Below are positions 44,760 through 54,394 of a DNA stretch of 64,000 nt, one piece after another. The position numbers and the translations under genes were made by a program. The notes beneath the pieces are model-generated. The model saw only the letters and a program-made list of their open reading frames with translations, searched no databases and was not told the DNA's origin. Source of the stretch: Leptospira jelokensis (GTDB lineage: Bacteria; Spirochaetota; Leptospiria; Leptospirales; Leptospiraceae); assembly GCF_004769635.1 (NCBI RefSeq), contig NZ_RQGH01000028.1, forward strand, positions 62,001-126,000, written 5' to 3'. The stretch's first letter is position 1; every line of letters starts with the position of its first letter.

Positions 44760-46592
44760 ATGTCAAAAGAAGAAACAGGCAAAATCAGTGTCGAAACCGA
44801 AAACATATTCCCAATCATAAAAAAATGGCTCTATTCAGAAAAAGATATTTTTCTAAGAGAACTTGTTTCAAATGCAAGTGATGCCATTACAAAACTAAAA
44901 AAGATTTCTCTTAGCGAAGAATTTGATGGAGGAACTGATTATAAAATCAATTTAGATTTCGATGTAGACAAACGAATTCTCACAATTGAAGACAATGGGA
45001 TTGGAATGACTGGTGAAGAAGTCAAAAAATACATTAACCAAATTGCTTTTTCTGGTGCAACAGACTTCGCCAAACAATACCAAAACTCTGAAAACAAAGC
45101 AGAAATCATTGGCCACTTCGGTCTTGGATTTTATTCATCGTTCATGGTTTCTAAAAAAGTAACCATCGAAACAAAGTCCTACAAAAAAGGTGAAACTGCC
45201 GTTATGTGGTCTAGCGAATCAGGCACAGACTTCACAATTACCACGATCGAAAAGGAAAATCGAGGCACAAAAATTTCACTCTACCTTGATAATGAATCTG
45301 GTGAATACCTCGATAAGTGGAAGTTAAAAGAACTAATTAAAAAGTACTGTGATTTTTTACCAGTTGGCATTTACGTGCAAGGGGAAAAGGCAAACCGAGA
45401 GAAACCACTTTGGTCTGATGAACCTTCTAAAATTACCGCTGACGATTACAAAGATTTTTACTCATACCTTTTTCCTTTTTCAGGTGAGTCTCTCTTTCAT
45501 ATCCATCTAAACGTAGATTATCCTTTTCGATTACAAGGGATTTTATACTTCCCGAAACTCACTCACGAATTGGATGCATCTAAAAATGGAATCAAATTGT
45601 TTTGTAACCATGTCTTTGTAAGTGACAATGCAAGCGAATTGATCCCACAATTTTTGACCATACTCAAAGGTACCATCGATATACCAGACTTACCATTGAA
45701 TGTCTCTCGGTCCTATCTGCAAAACGATCCATTGGTTAAAAAAATCTCTAACCATATCATCAAAAAAGTGGCAGACCGTTTGATTGATGATTTTAAGAAA
45801 AATAGAACTAAATACGAAGAGAACTGGAACGATATATCCATTTTCGTGAAGTATGGAGTCCTGACAGATGAAAAATTTTATGATGCGATGAAAGATCATA
45901 TCATTTTCAAAAATTCAGAAAACAGTTTTTCAACCGTTGCTGAATATTGGGACAAAAATAAAGAAAAGAACCAAAACAAGATATTTTATGCAAATGAAAC
46001 CGAAATGGGTTCCGTTTACATGCAATTACTGAAATCACAAGGACTAGAGGCCTTACTTGTAGATTCTAAAATTGATTCACACCTCATCCAACATCTGGAA
46101 ACCAAAAATCCTGACTGGAAATTCCAACGTGTTGATTCGGAACTTGCTGATCAAGTTTTGGATAAAGACTCTAAAACTGAAATTGTGAACGAAGCCAACG
46201 AAACAGAATCTAGCCGGATCACAAAGCTGTTCCAATCAGCACTTCCAACAGAAGGTGTTCAGGTCAAAGTGGAAGCACTAAAATCAGTAGAAGTCCCAGG
46301 CGTGATTTTACTTCCCGAATTTATGAGAAGGATGACAGAAATGAACTCCATGTTTAACAGGGAGGACACAAAATCATTACTCAAGTCTCATACGTTAATG
46401 GTAAATTCAAAATCACCACTCGTAAAATCCGCCTTACAGGCGTTTGAGGGCGTTAACCCAGAGAAAGGGAAAAAACTTGCTAGAGTTATTTATGACCTTT
46501 CTCTCCTCTCAGCCAAAGTAATGGACGAAAAAGAAGTCTCCGAATATACAAAGAGAACTACAGAATTTTTGCAGGAGATTTTTTCGACTTAA
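44760..46592 (+). CDS. htpG: Molecular chaperone HtpG (Hsp90)
   Basis: The 610-residue protein has the Hsp90 signature [20 protein letters not shown] near residue 28, [11 protein letters not shown] near 79, and the lid and glycine motif [15 protein letters not shown] near 118. The middle and C-terminal dimer domains follow and the length is normal. It is an ATP-dependent cytosolic chaperone. It directly follows batD with 3 bases between them, so it may be transcribed with the bat genes. Confidence 0.97.
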   Translation: MSKEETGKISVETENIFPIIKKWLYSEKDIFLRELVSNASDAITKLKKISLSEEFDGGTDYKINLDFDVDKRILTIEDNGIGMTGEEVKKYINQIAFSGATDFAKQYQNSENKAEIIGHFGLGFYSSFMVSKKVTIETKSYKKGETAVMWSSESGTDFTITTIEKENRGTKISLYLDNESGEYLDKWKLKELIKKYCDFLPVGIYVQGEKANREKPLWSDEPSKITADDYKDFYSYLFPFSGESLFHIHLNVDYPFRLQGILYFPKLTHELDASKNGIKLFCNHVFVSDNASELIPQFLTILKGTIDIPDLPLNVSRSYLQNDPLVKKISNHIIKKVADRLIDDFKKNRTKYEENWNDISIFVKYGVLTDEKFYDAMKDHIIFKNSENSFSTVAEYWDKNKEKNQNKIFYANETEMGSVYMQLLKSQGLEALLVDSKIDSHLIQHLETKNPDWKFQRVDSELADQVLDKDSKTEIVNEANETESSRITKLFQSALPTEGVQVKVEALKSVEVPGVILLPEFMRRMTEMNSMFNREDTKSLLKSHTLMVNSKSPLVKSALQAFEGVNPEKGKKLARVIYDLSLLSAKVMDEKEVSEYTKRTTEFLQEIFST

Positions 46593-46649
46593 GACAATTT
46601 CCAAAATGAAAGATTTGGCAACGATTCCCGCAAATGGAATTGTTGCCAT

Positions 46650-48974
46650 GTGATCCAGATTTGTATAACAAGTCGCCTTAGCTCCCTACCCATTGTAGTT
46701 GCCTACAAAAAAGGTTATTTCGAAGAGTTCGGAGTTAAAGTAAGCCTTCATTTAAACACTCACCATAAAGCCATTTTGCCCTTACTCGATGCAGGTCGGG
46801 TGGAAGCTGGAGAAATTCCCACCATTGCGTATCTACAAGAAAGTTTTTTAAAGAAATCCAAACTCAAACGAATTTATAAAGGGATTTATCTTTACCATTC
46901 ACCATTAAGTTTTTATTCAAGATTTCAATTCAAACCAGAAGATCTCACAAGAAACAAAGCCTATATCCTACCAGTACCCCACATCAATTCTGTTGAACGA
47001 TTATTCGCTGAAAAATTTTTAGAAGAATATGCTCCCAAAAACCCCGTTAAAGTTCGATACATCGATACTCCAGGTTTTTTAGAAGAAAAAGAATTTCTAA
47101 AACCGAATTGTTTGGGCCTCGTTTCGGATTCCTTCTCGAGCCCGTTCCTAAAAAACTTTCAAGATTTTGGGAACTCCTTAGACCTTCCCATCTTAAAACC
47201 AAATACTTTATATCCATCCACCTTACTAGCATTTAGTGGAGACGCAATCCTCAAAACAGGTAGAGAGGTTTCAGGAGTATTACTTGCTGTCAAAAAAGCA
47301 ATTGATTTCCTCCAAAACACAACAAACCAATCAACAGGAAATTTATGGGATGACTTACAACTCTCTCATTTTTATCCACATTTACGAGTAGGGGAGACAA
47401 AAAACCTTCTTACGGCACACCCTCTGATCCAAAAGGGGATTTTTTCGCACCTTGGAGATGAATCCTCACTCTATCCACTTCTTAAAGATGTTTACTTTAG
47501 ATTGATACGACGTGTGATCCAACCGGAAGCTGTGTCAGCGGCACTCAACTTTGAGGAAATCCTATCCGCCTTAGAACCGAAAAAGGTTTTTGATGTTAGG
47601 AAATTATCTAGCTTCCAAGAACCAACCAATGTAAAACTTCATGCCCCTTCCCAAATCAATTATCGAAAACTCAATGCAGTCAGGCATCTCATTGTAGATG
47701 TCAATTCACTTGTTTTGGATATGTTACAAGGTAATTATGGATCAAGACTCAACACAGACGAAACATTACAGTTAGATAACCGAGTAAAAGTTCTCGTCAA
47801 CTCCATGTTAGACTCTTTTAATGCAAAAATCGAATTACAAAGAGAAGAAATCACGGAACTTGAAAACCTAATTTCAATTTTAGAAATCAAACTGGATCGT
47901 TCAGCGGTAGATTTACAATATTCGGAAGAAAAATATCGATATTTATTTGAATTCTCAAGAGAAGCAATTGCCCTTGTGGATGCAGATACAGGAAGCATCT
48001 TAGAAGCCAACAACCAATTTCGATTACTTACTGGTTATACACGTGGTGACATAACAAAGATGACAATTGAAGATATCATTTTAGGAAAACAAGTTTCTAG
48101 CCAATTGGGATTTGGATCAGATTTGTCTTCAGACACCATGTTATCTTTGCCTGATGTCGAAATTTTGGCGAAGGATGGTACGAAAGTGGAAGTTGATATT
48201 AGTTTTACATCCATTCTCCTCTCTCCCAAAAAAAGATACCAAGTACAATTCCGCCCAAATTCAGAACGTAAAGAACAAGAACGTTTGCAACATGAATTCA
48301 TATCCAATGTAAGCCACGAATTAAGAAGTCCTATGACCAATATCCGAGGGTATTTGGAATTTTTTAAATCAGACACTTCTTTGCCATTTAATGCAGAACA
48401 TACCAATATGTTGGAAGTGATTGATAAAAATGCCAAACGGCTCAGTTTTCTAATTGAAAACCTTCTAAAGTTAACGACTTCGCGAGAAAAAGACAAAGAA
48501 GTGGAAGTAGTCGAAATTTTTGATCCCGTTCCTGTGATTGAGGATGTGATTCATATGAATTCACATCTAGCCAAAGGAAAATCAATTGAGTGGGATCTTT
48601 CTTTAAAGAAAGGACTCTTTATCCGAGGAATAAAATTTGAGTTCTCACAAATCATTACAAACCTTTATGTAAACGCATTGAAGTATACGTTTAAAGGAAA
48701 AATCGGAATCTCACTTAAAGAATCCAACGGCAAAGTAGAAATCATCGTGGAAGACACTGGGATTGGAATTGATCCTACTTACAAAAATCAAATTTTTGAT
48801 CGATTCTTTAGAATTCCTTCATCAGATAACAAAAAGATAGGTGGGACAGGCCTTGGTTTATCCATTGTTAAGTCTCTTGTTGAAAAAATGTCTGGAGAAA
48901 TTTTTGTGGAGAGCACCATGGGAGAAGGTAGTAAGTTTAGTCTCTACTTCCCAAAGATCAATGCGACCGTTTAG
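46650..48974 (+). CDS. Hybrid sensor kinase: NMT1-like binding domain, PAS, HisKA, HATPase
   Basis: The 774-residue protein starts at GTG 46650. Residues 1-260 resemble an NMT1/substrate-binding protein (VAYKKGYFEEFGVKVSLHLNTHHKAILPLLDAGRVEAGEIP) but have no signal peptide or TM segment. A coiled stretch follows near 400-430, then a PAS domain (YRYLFEFSREAIALVDADTGSILEANNQFRLLTGY). The H-box is NVSHELRSPMTNIRGYLEF near 553 and the ATPase domain has NLYVNALKYT and DTGIGIDP. It probably senses a cytosolic small molecule and phosphorylates an unidentified regulator. Confidence 0.88.
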   Translation: MIQICITSRLSSLPIVVAYKKGYFEEFGVKVSLHLNTHHKAILPLLDAGRVEAGEIPTIAYLQESFLKKSKLKRIYKGIYLYHSPLSFYSRFQFKPEDLTRNKAYILPVPHINSVERLFAEKFLEEYAPKNPVKVRYIDTPGFLEEKEFLKPNCLGLVSDSFSSPFLKNFQDFGNSLDLPILKPNTLYPSTLLAFSGDAILKTGREVSGVLLAVKKAIDFLQNTTNQSTGNLWDDLQLSHFYPHLRVGETKNLLTAHPLIQKGIFSHLGDESSLYPLLKDVYFRLIRRVIQPEAVSAALNFEEILSALEPKKVFDVRKLSSFQEPTNVKLHAPSQINYRKLNAVRHLIVDVNSLVLDMLQGNYGSRLNTDETLQLDNRVKVLVNSMLDSFNAKIELQREEITELENLISILEIKLDRSAVDLQYSEEKYRYLFEFSREAIALVDADTGSILEANNQFRLLTGYTRGDITKMTIEDIILGKQVSSQLGFGSDLSSDTMLSLPDVEILAKDGTKVEVDISFTSILLSPKKRYQVQFRPNSERKEQERLQHEFISNVSHELRSPMTNIRGYLEFFKSDTSLPFNAEHTNMLEVIDKNAKRLSFLIENLLKLTTSREKDKEVEVVEIFDPVPVIEDVIHMNSHLAKGKSIEWDLSLKKGLFIRGIKFEFSQIITNLYVNALKYTFKGKIGISLKESNGKVEIIVEDTGIGIDPTYKNQIFDRFFRIPSSDNKKIGGTGLGLSIVKSLVEKMSGEIFVESTMGEGSKFSLYFPKINATV

Positions 48975-49767
48975 ATTGTTTTTTCTTTTTGGCTGAAGGC
49001 TTCTTTTTGACAGCTACTTTAGCCTTTTGCAAACCAGGTTCCATCTTTGTTTTGAATGGTAGGTGAGAAGGTATATCTGATTCTGCTAATTGCATTTTGG
49101 ATAAAATCACTGACAATTCCATCATTTCTCTGGTTCCAAGTAAATGCATCATTGCTAGAGCTTGGTTCATGCCCAATTTTTTAAAAATCTCTAATACATT
49201 GGATACACCAAAAAACTTTAGTAAAATGGGCAATTCTTCCAGCCCCCTTTGTTTGATCCACTTTTTACAATCAGCCACTGACAATTCATTCACGAGTCGA
49301 AGGATTGGTTCTACTTGGACCTGGTCCACTAACCATAAAAAATCCCTCATGGGAATCTCCTTAAGTAAGGCAATGGACTTCTGGATTCCAAGTGATTTTA
49401 AGATTTCAACGCTGACTTCCCGACCCAAGGTTTTCGCAAGCAGGCCAACATCTTTTGGAGGGATACTTTTTGAAACAGTTGCTAAATCTGTGATTGATAA
49501 TGAATGGATGAAATAAACCAAATCATCATCATCATTTTCACTGATCATTTCCACTAAAATTTTCTCAGGGATTTGGTTTACCAATTCAACAACTGTTTCT
49601 TCGCTTAACTTTTGTGTAAGAACAATGAGTCTCTCTTTAGGTACTTTTCCAGTGAGTGAAAGTAGTTTTTCATAACCTAAATTTTTCAATATTTGAAAGG
49701 ATTTTTTAGGACCCAGTTTTTCTAAATATTGATACACGGTTTGAATCGTAACGAGAACTTCTTTCAT
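48958..49767 (-). CDS. Helical-repeat protein with basic C-terminus, unknown
   Basis: The ATG at 49767 (MKEVLVTIQTVYQYL) is chosen; a TTG 21 bases upstream is possible. The 269-residue product is almost all short helices in repeated units of about 25-30 residues, such as LVYFIHSLSITDLATVSKSIPPKDVGLLAKTLGREVSVEILKSLG. The pattern recalls the FliG/MgtE-N helical repeat superfamily. The last 25 residues are Lys-rich (KKKPSAKKKKQSK). It overlaps the kinase gene end by 17 bases. Function is unknown. Confidence 0.6.
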   Translation of the reverse strand: MKEVLVTIQTVYQYLEKLGPKKSFQILKNLGYEKLLSLTGKVPKERLIVLTQKLSEETVVELVNQIPEKILVEMISENDDDDLVYFIHSLSITDLATVSKSIPPKDVGLLAKTLGREVSVEILKSLGIQKSIALLKEIPMRDFLWLVDQVQVEPILRLVNELSVADCKKWIKQRGLEELPILLKFFGVSNVLEIFKKLGMNQALAMMHLLGTREMMELSVILSKMQLAESDIPSHLPFKTKMEPGLQKAKVAVKKKPSAKKKKQSKRSH

Positions 49768-49858
49768 TTGCCCCAACTTTGGATACAAACTGCCAGAATC
49801 TTCTTAAAATTCCAGAGAAATTCCTTTCAAAATCCATTAAATTTTACAAAATGGAAGA

Positions 49859-51022
49859 GTGAAACCGAGAGATCTTTGGATTGTTTTGATTTTGTTCATT
49901 TTAGGTGTCGTAGGGCTCATTTATGCCAAAACAGAACCCTATGGAAACTCACTTTCAGCGCTCATCGGCATTTGGGAAGGATTTTACGAAATCAATCCAA
50001 ACCTAGTTGATCCCCAGTTTGTGATCTATTCTTCGGGCGGGTATGATGGACAATTTTTTTACTTACTCGCAAAAGACCTGTTTGCTGATGAAAAATGGGA
50101 TTTGATTGTGGATAGTTTTTATTTTCGATACCATCGCATCGGACTTTCCTTTGCATCGGGAACTTTATCCCTCCTATTTGGTTCTGCAAACTATCCAATT
50201 CTAACATTAATTTTACTTTTTTCAGTTTTCATTTTATCTGTTTATTGTCTTTATGAACTTTTGCCAAAAAACTCAAAATGGTTGGTTTTATTTTACATTG
50301 TTTCACCTTATTCACTTAACGCCAATCTACTGCTAGTTGCCGATTCATTCTTTGTGAGCCTGGCCTTGATTGCGTATTATTTTTATTCAAAAGAAAAACA
50401 CTTTCTTGCATTCCTATTTTTCTTTTTCACCGTATTCACAAGAGAACTGGGAATTTTATTTTTAGCACCTATTGGACTTCAATTTCTACTGAAAAAAAAC
50501 TGGAAACTCCTTCTATTATATTCCATCCCAGGAATTCTATTCATCGTGTTTATCATTTATGGGTGGGTTGCAACACCCAATCACTTAGGCACAAACCCTC
50601 TTGGCTTTCGTGATATGACTGATTACCCTTTATTTGGTTTTGCAAAAAGTTTTATCGAAAATGGATCTTTCCATTTTAAAATCAAAGAATTTCCAAAACT
50701 TTTGTTTCTGTTCTCATTTTTTGTTGTTTGTTATTTATGTTTCAGCTCTCTCCGCCAACCATCGCTACAGAAGCTGGAGATCCTTTTACCAATCCTTGGA
50801 AGCCTATTGGTAATCGCCATTGCAGAAGAGGGCTATTGGCGATCCTTTGATAACCTCAGTCGGATGTTCACATTGATTTTACCATTTTCAATCCTACTCA
50901 TAGAGGATAAAAAAAACATTGGCCTGAAACTTTTTTTAACTTCATCAGCATTGTTATTTTTCTTTTTACTCATTCGCATTCTTTTTATCACACCAAAGAA
51001 GGAGTACTTTTTAGCAATATGA
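49859..51022 (+). CDS. Polytopic GT-C-like membrane protein
   Basis: The 387-residue protein starts at GTG 49859 with GGAAG a few bases upstream. It has about ten membrane helices. The N-terminal periplasmic loop carries GGYDGQFFYLLAKDLF and the following YHRIGLSF. This Y-D-G-Q-F-[FY]-Y stretch is shared by a group of cell-surface glycopolymer-forming GT-C proteins. Its end overlaps mqnD by 4 bases, though no functional link is evident. Confidence 0.7.
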   Translation: MKPRDLWIVLILFILGVVGLIYAKTEPYGNSLSALIGIWEGFYEINPNLVDPQFVIYSSGGYDGQFFYLLAKDLFADEKWDLIVDSFYFRYHRIGLSFASGTLSLLFGSANYPILTLILLFSVFILSVYCLYELLPKNSKWLVLFYIVSPYSLNANLLLVADSFFVSLALIAYYFYSKEKHFLAFLFFFFTVFTRELGILFLAPIGLQFLLKKNWKLLLLYSIPGILFIVFIIYGWVATPNHLGTNPLGFRDMTDYPLFGFAKSFIENGSFHFKIKEFPKLLFLFSFFVVCYLCFSSLRQPSLQKLEILLPILGSLLVIAIAEEGYWRSFDNLSRMFTLILPFSILLIEDKKNIGLKLFLTSSALLFFFLLIRILFITPKKEYFLAI

Positions 51023-51846
51023 TCTCTCTTGCCTATTCACCTTGCCCAAACGATACATTTTTATTTTACCATTTGATCCGAAATCCCAATTATCCAGTAA
51101 AAGAAGAACTCTATGATGTAGAGAATCTAAACGAGTTTGCTAAAGAAAGCAAATTCCCAGTAACAAAACTTTCGTTTGCTGCCTACTTCCAAATCATGGA
51201 TCGATACATTTTGTTGGAAACAGGATCTGCTTTGGGTAGGGGTTGCGGTCCCATTCTTGTGCGAAAAAAAAACTCCAACACAAGTCTTGCTAACTACAAA
51301 CAACTATACATTCCAGGGCAAATGACAACGGCAAACTTGCTTTTGTCTTTGTATACAAATGGAACACACAAACCAACAGCCCTTCGGTATGACCAAATCA
51401 TCCCAAAACTTTTATTAGAAGACGATAGTTTGGGTGTCATCATCCACGAAGAAAGGTTTACATATGAGGAAAGGAGGCTTGAGAAAGTGGTAGATCTTGG
51501 CGAATGGTGGGAATCTTCCACGGGTTACCCAATCCCACTTGGTGCCATTGCCATCAGGCGTGACATCCCAAGAGAAGAGGCATTACAATTCCAGATGGAA
51601 TTACAACGGAGTTTAGAAAAAGCCTACCTTGAACCAAAAGAGATGATGGATTATATTAAAGAGAACTCACAAAACAAAGATGAGGTGGTGATCCGATCTC
51701 ATATCAATTTATATGTAAATGGATTCACAAAAAAACTAGGCGAAGAAGGCCATAACGCTGTCTCCTACCTACTGAGACGGGCAATTGATGCAGGTTTCGT
51801 TCCAAAACCCACAGCAATCCCACCCTTATTTTTAGGAGAAAGTTAA
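51019..51846 (+). CDS. mqnD: 1,4-dihydroxy-6-naphthoate synthase MqnD
   Basis: The 275-residue protein has the MqnD signature SPCPNDTFLFYHLI at the N-terminus, DVENLNEFAKES, KLSFAAYFQI and the loop GSALGRGCGPILV. It acts in the futalosine route to menaquinone and converts cyclic dehypoxanthine futalosine to 1,4-dihydroxy-6-naphthoate. Its presence fits a quinone-dependent respiratory chain with the NDH-2 and cbb3 genes of the window. Confidence 0.9.
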   Translation: MISLAYSPCPNDTFLFYHLIRNPNYPVKEELYDVENLNEFAKESKFPVTKLSFAAYFQIMDRYILLETGSALGRGCGPILVRKKNSNTSLANYKQLYIPGQMTTANLLLSLYTNGTHKPTALRYDQIIPKLLLEDDSLGVIIHEERFTYEERRLEKVVDLGEWWESSTGYPIPLGAIAIRRDIPREEALQFQMELQRSLEKAYLEPKEMMDYIKENSQNKDEVVIRSHINLYVNGFTKKLGEEGHNAVSYLLRRAIDAGFVPKPTAIPPLFLGES

Positions 51847-54342
51847 CATACAAAGGATATGACCCTTGTCTTTTTTACAAACTTCCATGGCTTTTGCGAC
51901 AAGCATTCCTGGTTTTAGTTTTGCGGGATCTGCCTTGATTGCATGACCAGAAGAAAGTCCTGATACCAAAAGGTCTCCCGGATAAATTGGCACTTGCGTC
52001 GCATCCACATGGACTTTCGTAATTCCTAACATGGCAACAAGGACATACTCCACACCTTTCTCCTGCTTCCCAAACACAAGATTGGCATTGGATACCGCAA
52101 CTCCAATCACATTGGTAGAGTAGGGGTGTTTGGACCTACCAAGCACACCTGTCTCTTCTGTAGCCACAAGTAAGTCACCGGATGTGATCACATCTTTCCC
52201 ATCCAAGCGGAAATACCGAGCAATGCATTCTTCACCACCATCTTTTGTAATGCGAAGGTTCCCATCGAATACAGACTCTCCGTTCGCATAAATCGCTTTC
52301 CCAGACCCTGTTAATTCGTACCCGGGGATCCCTTTCCCGTCTGCAATGATGGCAAACTCTGATTGTGAAACAAAACGACCACCAGGTGACGAAGTTCCGG
52401 CACCTAAGACACCAGCAGAACGAGTATTGTCTTTGCCTTTGGAAATTCCATAAAGACCAATGGATTCCCCAAATCCAACAACACCAATCCCAGAAGATAC
52501 ACCCAGTACACCTGATCCGTTTTTTGTATTTTTACCGTAAATGATGGCATCACTTGGTTGGGGAGGGACATATCCTTTAGAAATCGATTCGGCTTCGCCA
52601 GTAATCTTTAATAAACCTGTATGGGAATTGAAATCATGTTCTTTTTCTGCGTAAGGATGGGTATGAGGTTTTGGATCTCTTTTGTCCGATAACCTTGGAT
52701 CGTCAGATAAAACTACCTTACCTGGAACAGCTTCGCCGTGATTGGCAAGAACCACAATCCCAGCTTCATCAAACGCAGCTTTGGCGAGACGTTTGTCATT
52801 CCCTTGTACAACCACACCGGCTTTAGTTTCACCAGAGTGTGCAAGTTGCACAATCCCATGCGACTCCGTACTGGCCAATTTGAGGCGTTTGTCATTACCT
52901 TGGACAACGGTATTTGATTCCTCACCACCATTGGGTGCCAATTGTACAATTCCTTTCGCTGTCGTGGTTGCATCCTTTAGTCTTGGATCATCACCTGTGA
53001 CTACCTTATCGATTGCAGTTTCACCCGCTTCTGCCAATTGAACAAGTCCAACTGATTTTTTTGTCGCTACCCGAAGCCTTGAATCATTCCCTTGTACCGC
53101 AACACCAGGCCTTGTCTCTCCATCTAACGCAAGCTCTACGATTCCGGGATGGTCTGTTGTGGCATTTCGCAAACGTTCATCATCTGATTGTACAACAAGC
53201 CCAGGCCTTGCCTCTCCACTCCTTGCGAGCCTCACAAGTCCATGTGTGAGTTCAGTGGCGATTTTTAGGCGTTTATCATTTCCTTGTACGGCCACTCCAG
53301 GTTTTTCTTCTCCATCGGAGGCAAGTTCCACAATCCCACGATATTCCGTTGTGGCATCTCGAAGGCGCCTATCGTTTGACTGGACAACAACTCCCTCTTT
53401 CACTTCACCATCAACAGCAAGCCGGATGATCCCTGATCTTAATACAGAAGCATAGGGGAGAGGTTCTCTTGTTGGCCCACCAGATTCTTTTTTGTCAGCA
53501 CTGGAATAGAGTTCGATTTCGATGACTTCGGTAATGTATTCTTTTTTGTTCGATTGTTTTTCATCGACAAAAACGATTTTCAAAAATCGTAAATTGACGG
53601 GAGGGAAACGCCATTTGTACCAGGTACCTGGTTCCGATAAAAAATAATTCTCTTCATGCAACTGGTGCCAAGTCAGATCGTCTTCACTGTAATAAACAAT
53701 GAAACGTTCTGGGAAATTGGTAATCGGATCATTTTTTGTCAACATTCGGAATTCTTCGATTCTGTTGACAGACCCCATATCTAAAATGACATACTCATCC
53801 GCTGGTTCTTCCTTTTTTTTGGAAGACCAACCATAATCAGGTCTTGTATCAAATAAGTTTTCTTTTACATACAACCTGTCCAATTCCGAACTGACTTGGA
53901 TGGATTGCACACCACTGACGAGGATCCGTAGAGGCCCAAAACTAATTCTGTTTTTCCCATTACTTGCTTTTCTCGAAATTTTTGAGATGAACTTCACATA
54001 ACGAGCGCTAGTTAACGAAAATAACCATTTGGCAGACGTTTTGAATGATTTTCTAAAGGATGATTCTTGTAAGATTGGTTCCCAATACTTTCCATCATGG
54101 GACAATTCAAACCGAAAAGAATCTGGGAAAAAATCCAATCCATCTTTACCAGGCAATAACTCGATTCCATTAAAAAAAACAACATCATCAAATTGAAAGA
54201 TGATCGAGGAAAGGGAGGATTGCTCCTTTTCTTCCATAAAGGATAAAAATTCGTTATTTTTGATCTCAAAAGTGCCCGTAGTTGTTACGGATTGAATGGG
54301 GAGAGAGTAGGGGTGGCTTGTGCGGATTAAATGATCTTTCAT
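51832..54342 (-). CDS. Large protein with discoidin-like domains and tail-fibre-type repeats
   Basis: The 836-residue protein has no signal peptide. Residues 30-145 and 165-280 look like two discoidin (F5/8 C) domains, for example FRFELSHDGKYWEPI, then ARYVKFI, and FIVYYSEDDLTWHQL, then LRFLKIVF. Eight consecutive 32-residue repeats follow at about 303-558 with consensus G-I-V-x-L-A-x-x-G-E-x-x-x-G-V-V-V-Q-G-N-D-x-R-L, as in phage tail fibres. A glycine-rich section and a final domain with PIYPGDLLVSG end the protein. It resembles phage tail-fibre or exported adhesive proteins. It overlaps mqnD by 15 bases. Confidence 0.65.
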   Translation of the reverse strand: MKDHLIRTSHPYSLPIQSVTTTGTFEIKNNEFLSFMEEKEQSSLSSIIFQFDDVVFFNGIELLPGKDGLDFFPDSFRFELSHDGKYWEPILQESSFRKSFKTSAKWLFSLTSARYVKFISKISRKASNGKNRISFGPLRILVSGVQSIQVSSELDRLYVKENLFDTRPDYGWSSKKKEEPADEYVILDMGSVNRIEEFRMLTKNDPITNFPERFIVYYSEDDLTWHQLHEENYFLSEPGTWYKWRFPPVNLRFLKIVFVDEKQSNKKEYITEVIEIELYSSADKKESGGPTREPLPYASVLRSGIIRLAVDGEVKEGVVVQSNDRRLRDATTEYRGIVELASDGEEKPGVAVQGNDKRLKIATELTHGLVRLARSGEARPGLVVQSDDERLRNATTDHPGIVELALDGETRPGVAVQGNDSRLRVATKKSVGLVQLAEAGETAIDKVVTGDDPRLKDATTTAKGIVQLAPNGGEESNTVVQGNDKRLKLASTESHGIVQLAHSGETKAGVVVQGNDKRLAKAAFDEAGIVVLANHGEAVPGKVVLSDDPRLSDKRDPKPHTHPYAEKEHDFNSHTGLLKITGEAESISKGYVPPQPSDAIIYGKNTKNGSGVLGVSSGIGVVGFGESIGLYGISKGKDNTRSAGVLGAGTSSPGGRFVSQSEFAIIADGKGIPGYELTGSGKAIYANGESVFDGNLRITKDGGEECIARYFRLDGKDVITSGDLLVATEETGVLGRSKHPYSTNVIGVAVSNANLVFGKQEKGVEYVLVAMLGITKVHVDATQVPIYPGDLLVSGLSSGHAIKADPAKLKPGMLVAKAMEVCKKDKGHILCMLTFS
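52669..53436 (-). repeat. Eight 96-base coding repeats in the tail-fibre-like gene
   Basis: The stretch encodes eight copies of a 32-residue unit beginning G-[IL]-[IV]-x-L-A and ending with N/D-D-x-R-L. The copies begin at residues 303, 335, 367, 399, 431, 463, 495 and 527, so the period is exact at DNA level. Copies differ at about a third of positions, so the array is old rather than a recent expansion. Confidence 0.8.
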
Positions 54343-54394
54343 GCGCTTTTTTCTGTTATGATTCCTTCCAAAAAATACCGTTTTTCTAATCAGT

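Noticed and set aside
52742..53455. Plus-strand frames opposite the tail-fibre repeats
   Set aside because: They mirror the 96-base coding repeats of the minus-strand gene; the repetition comes from that gene.
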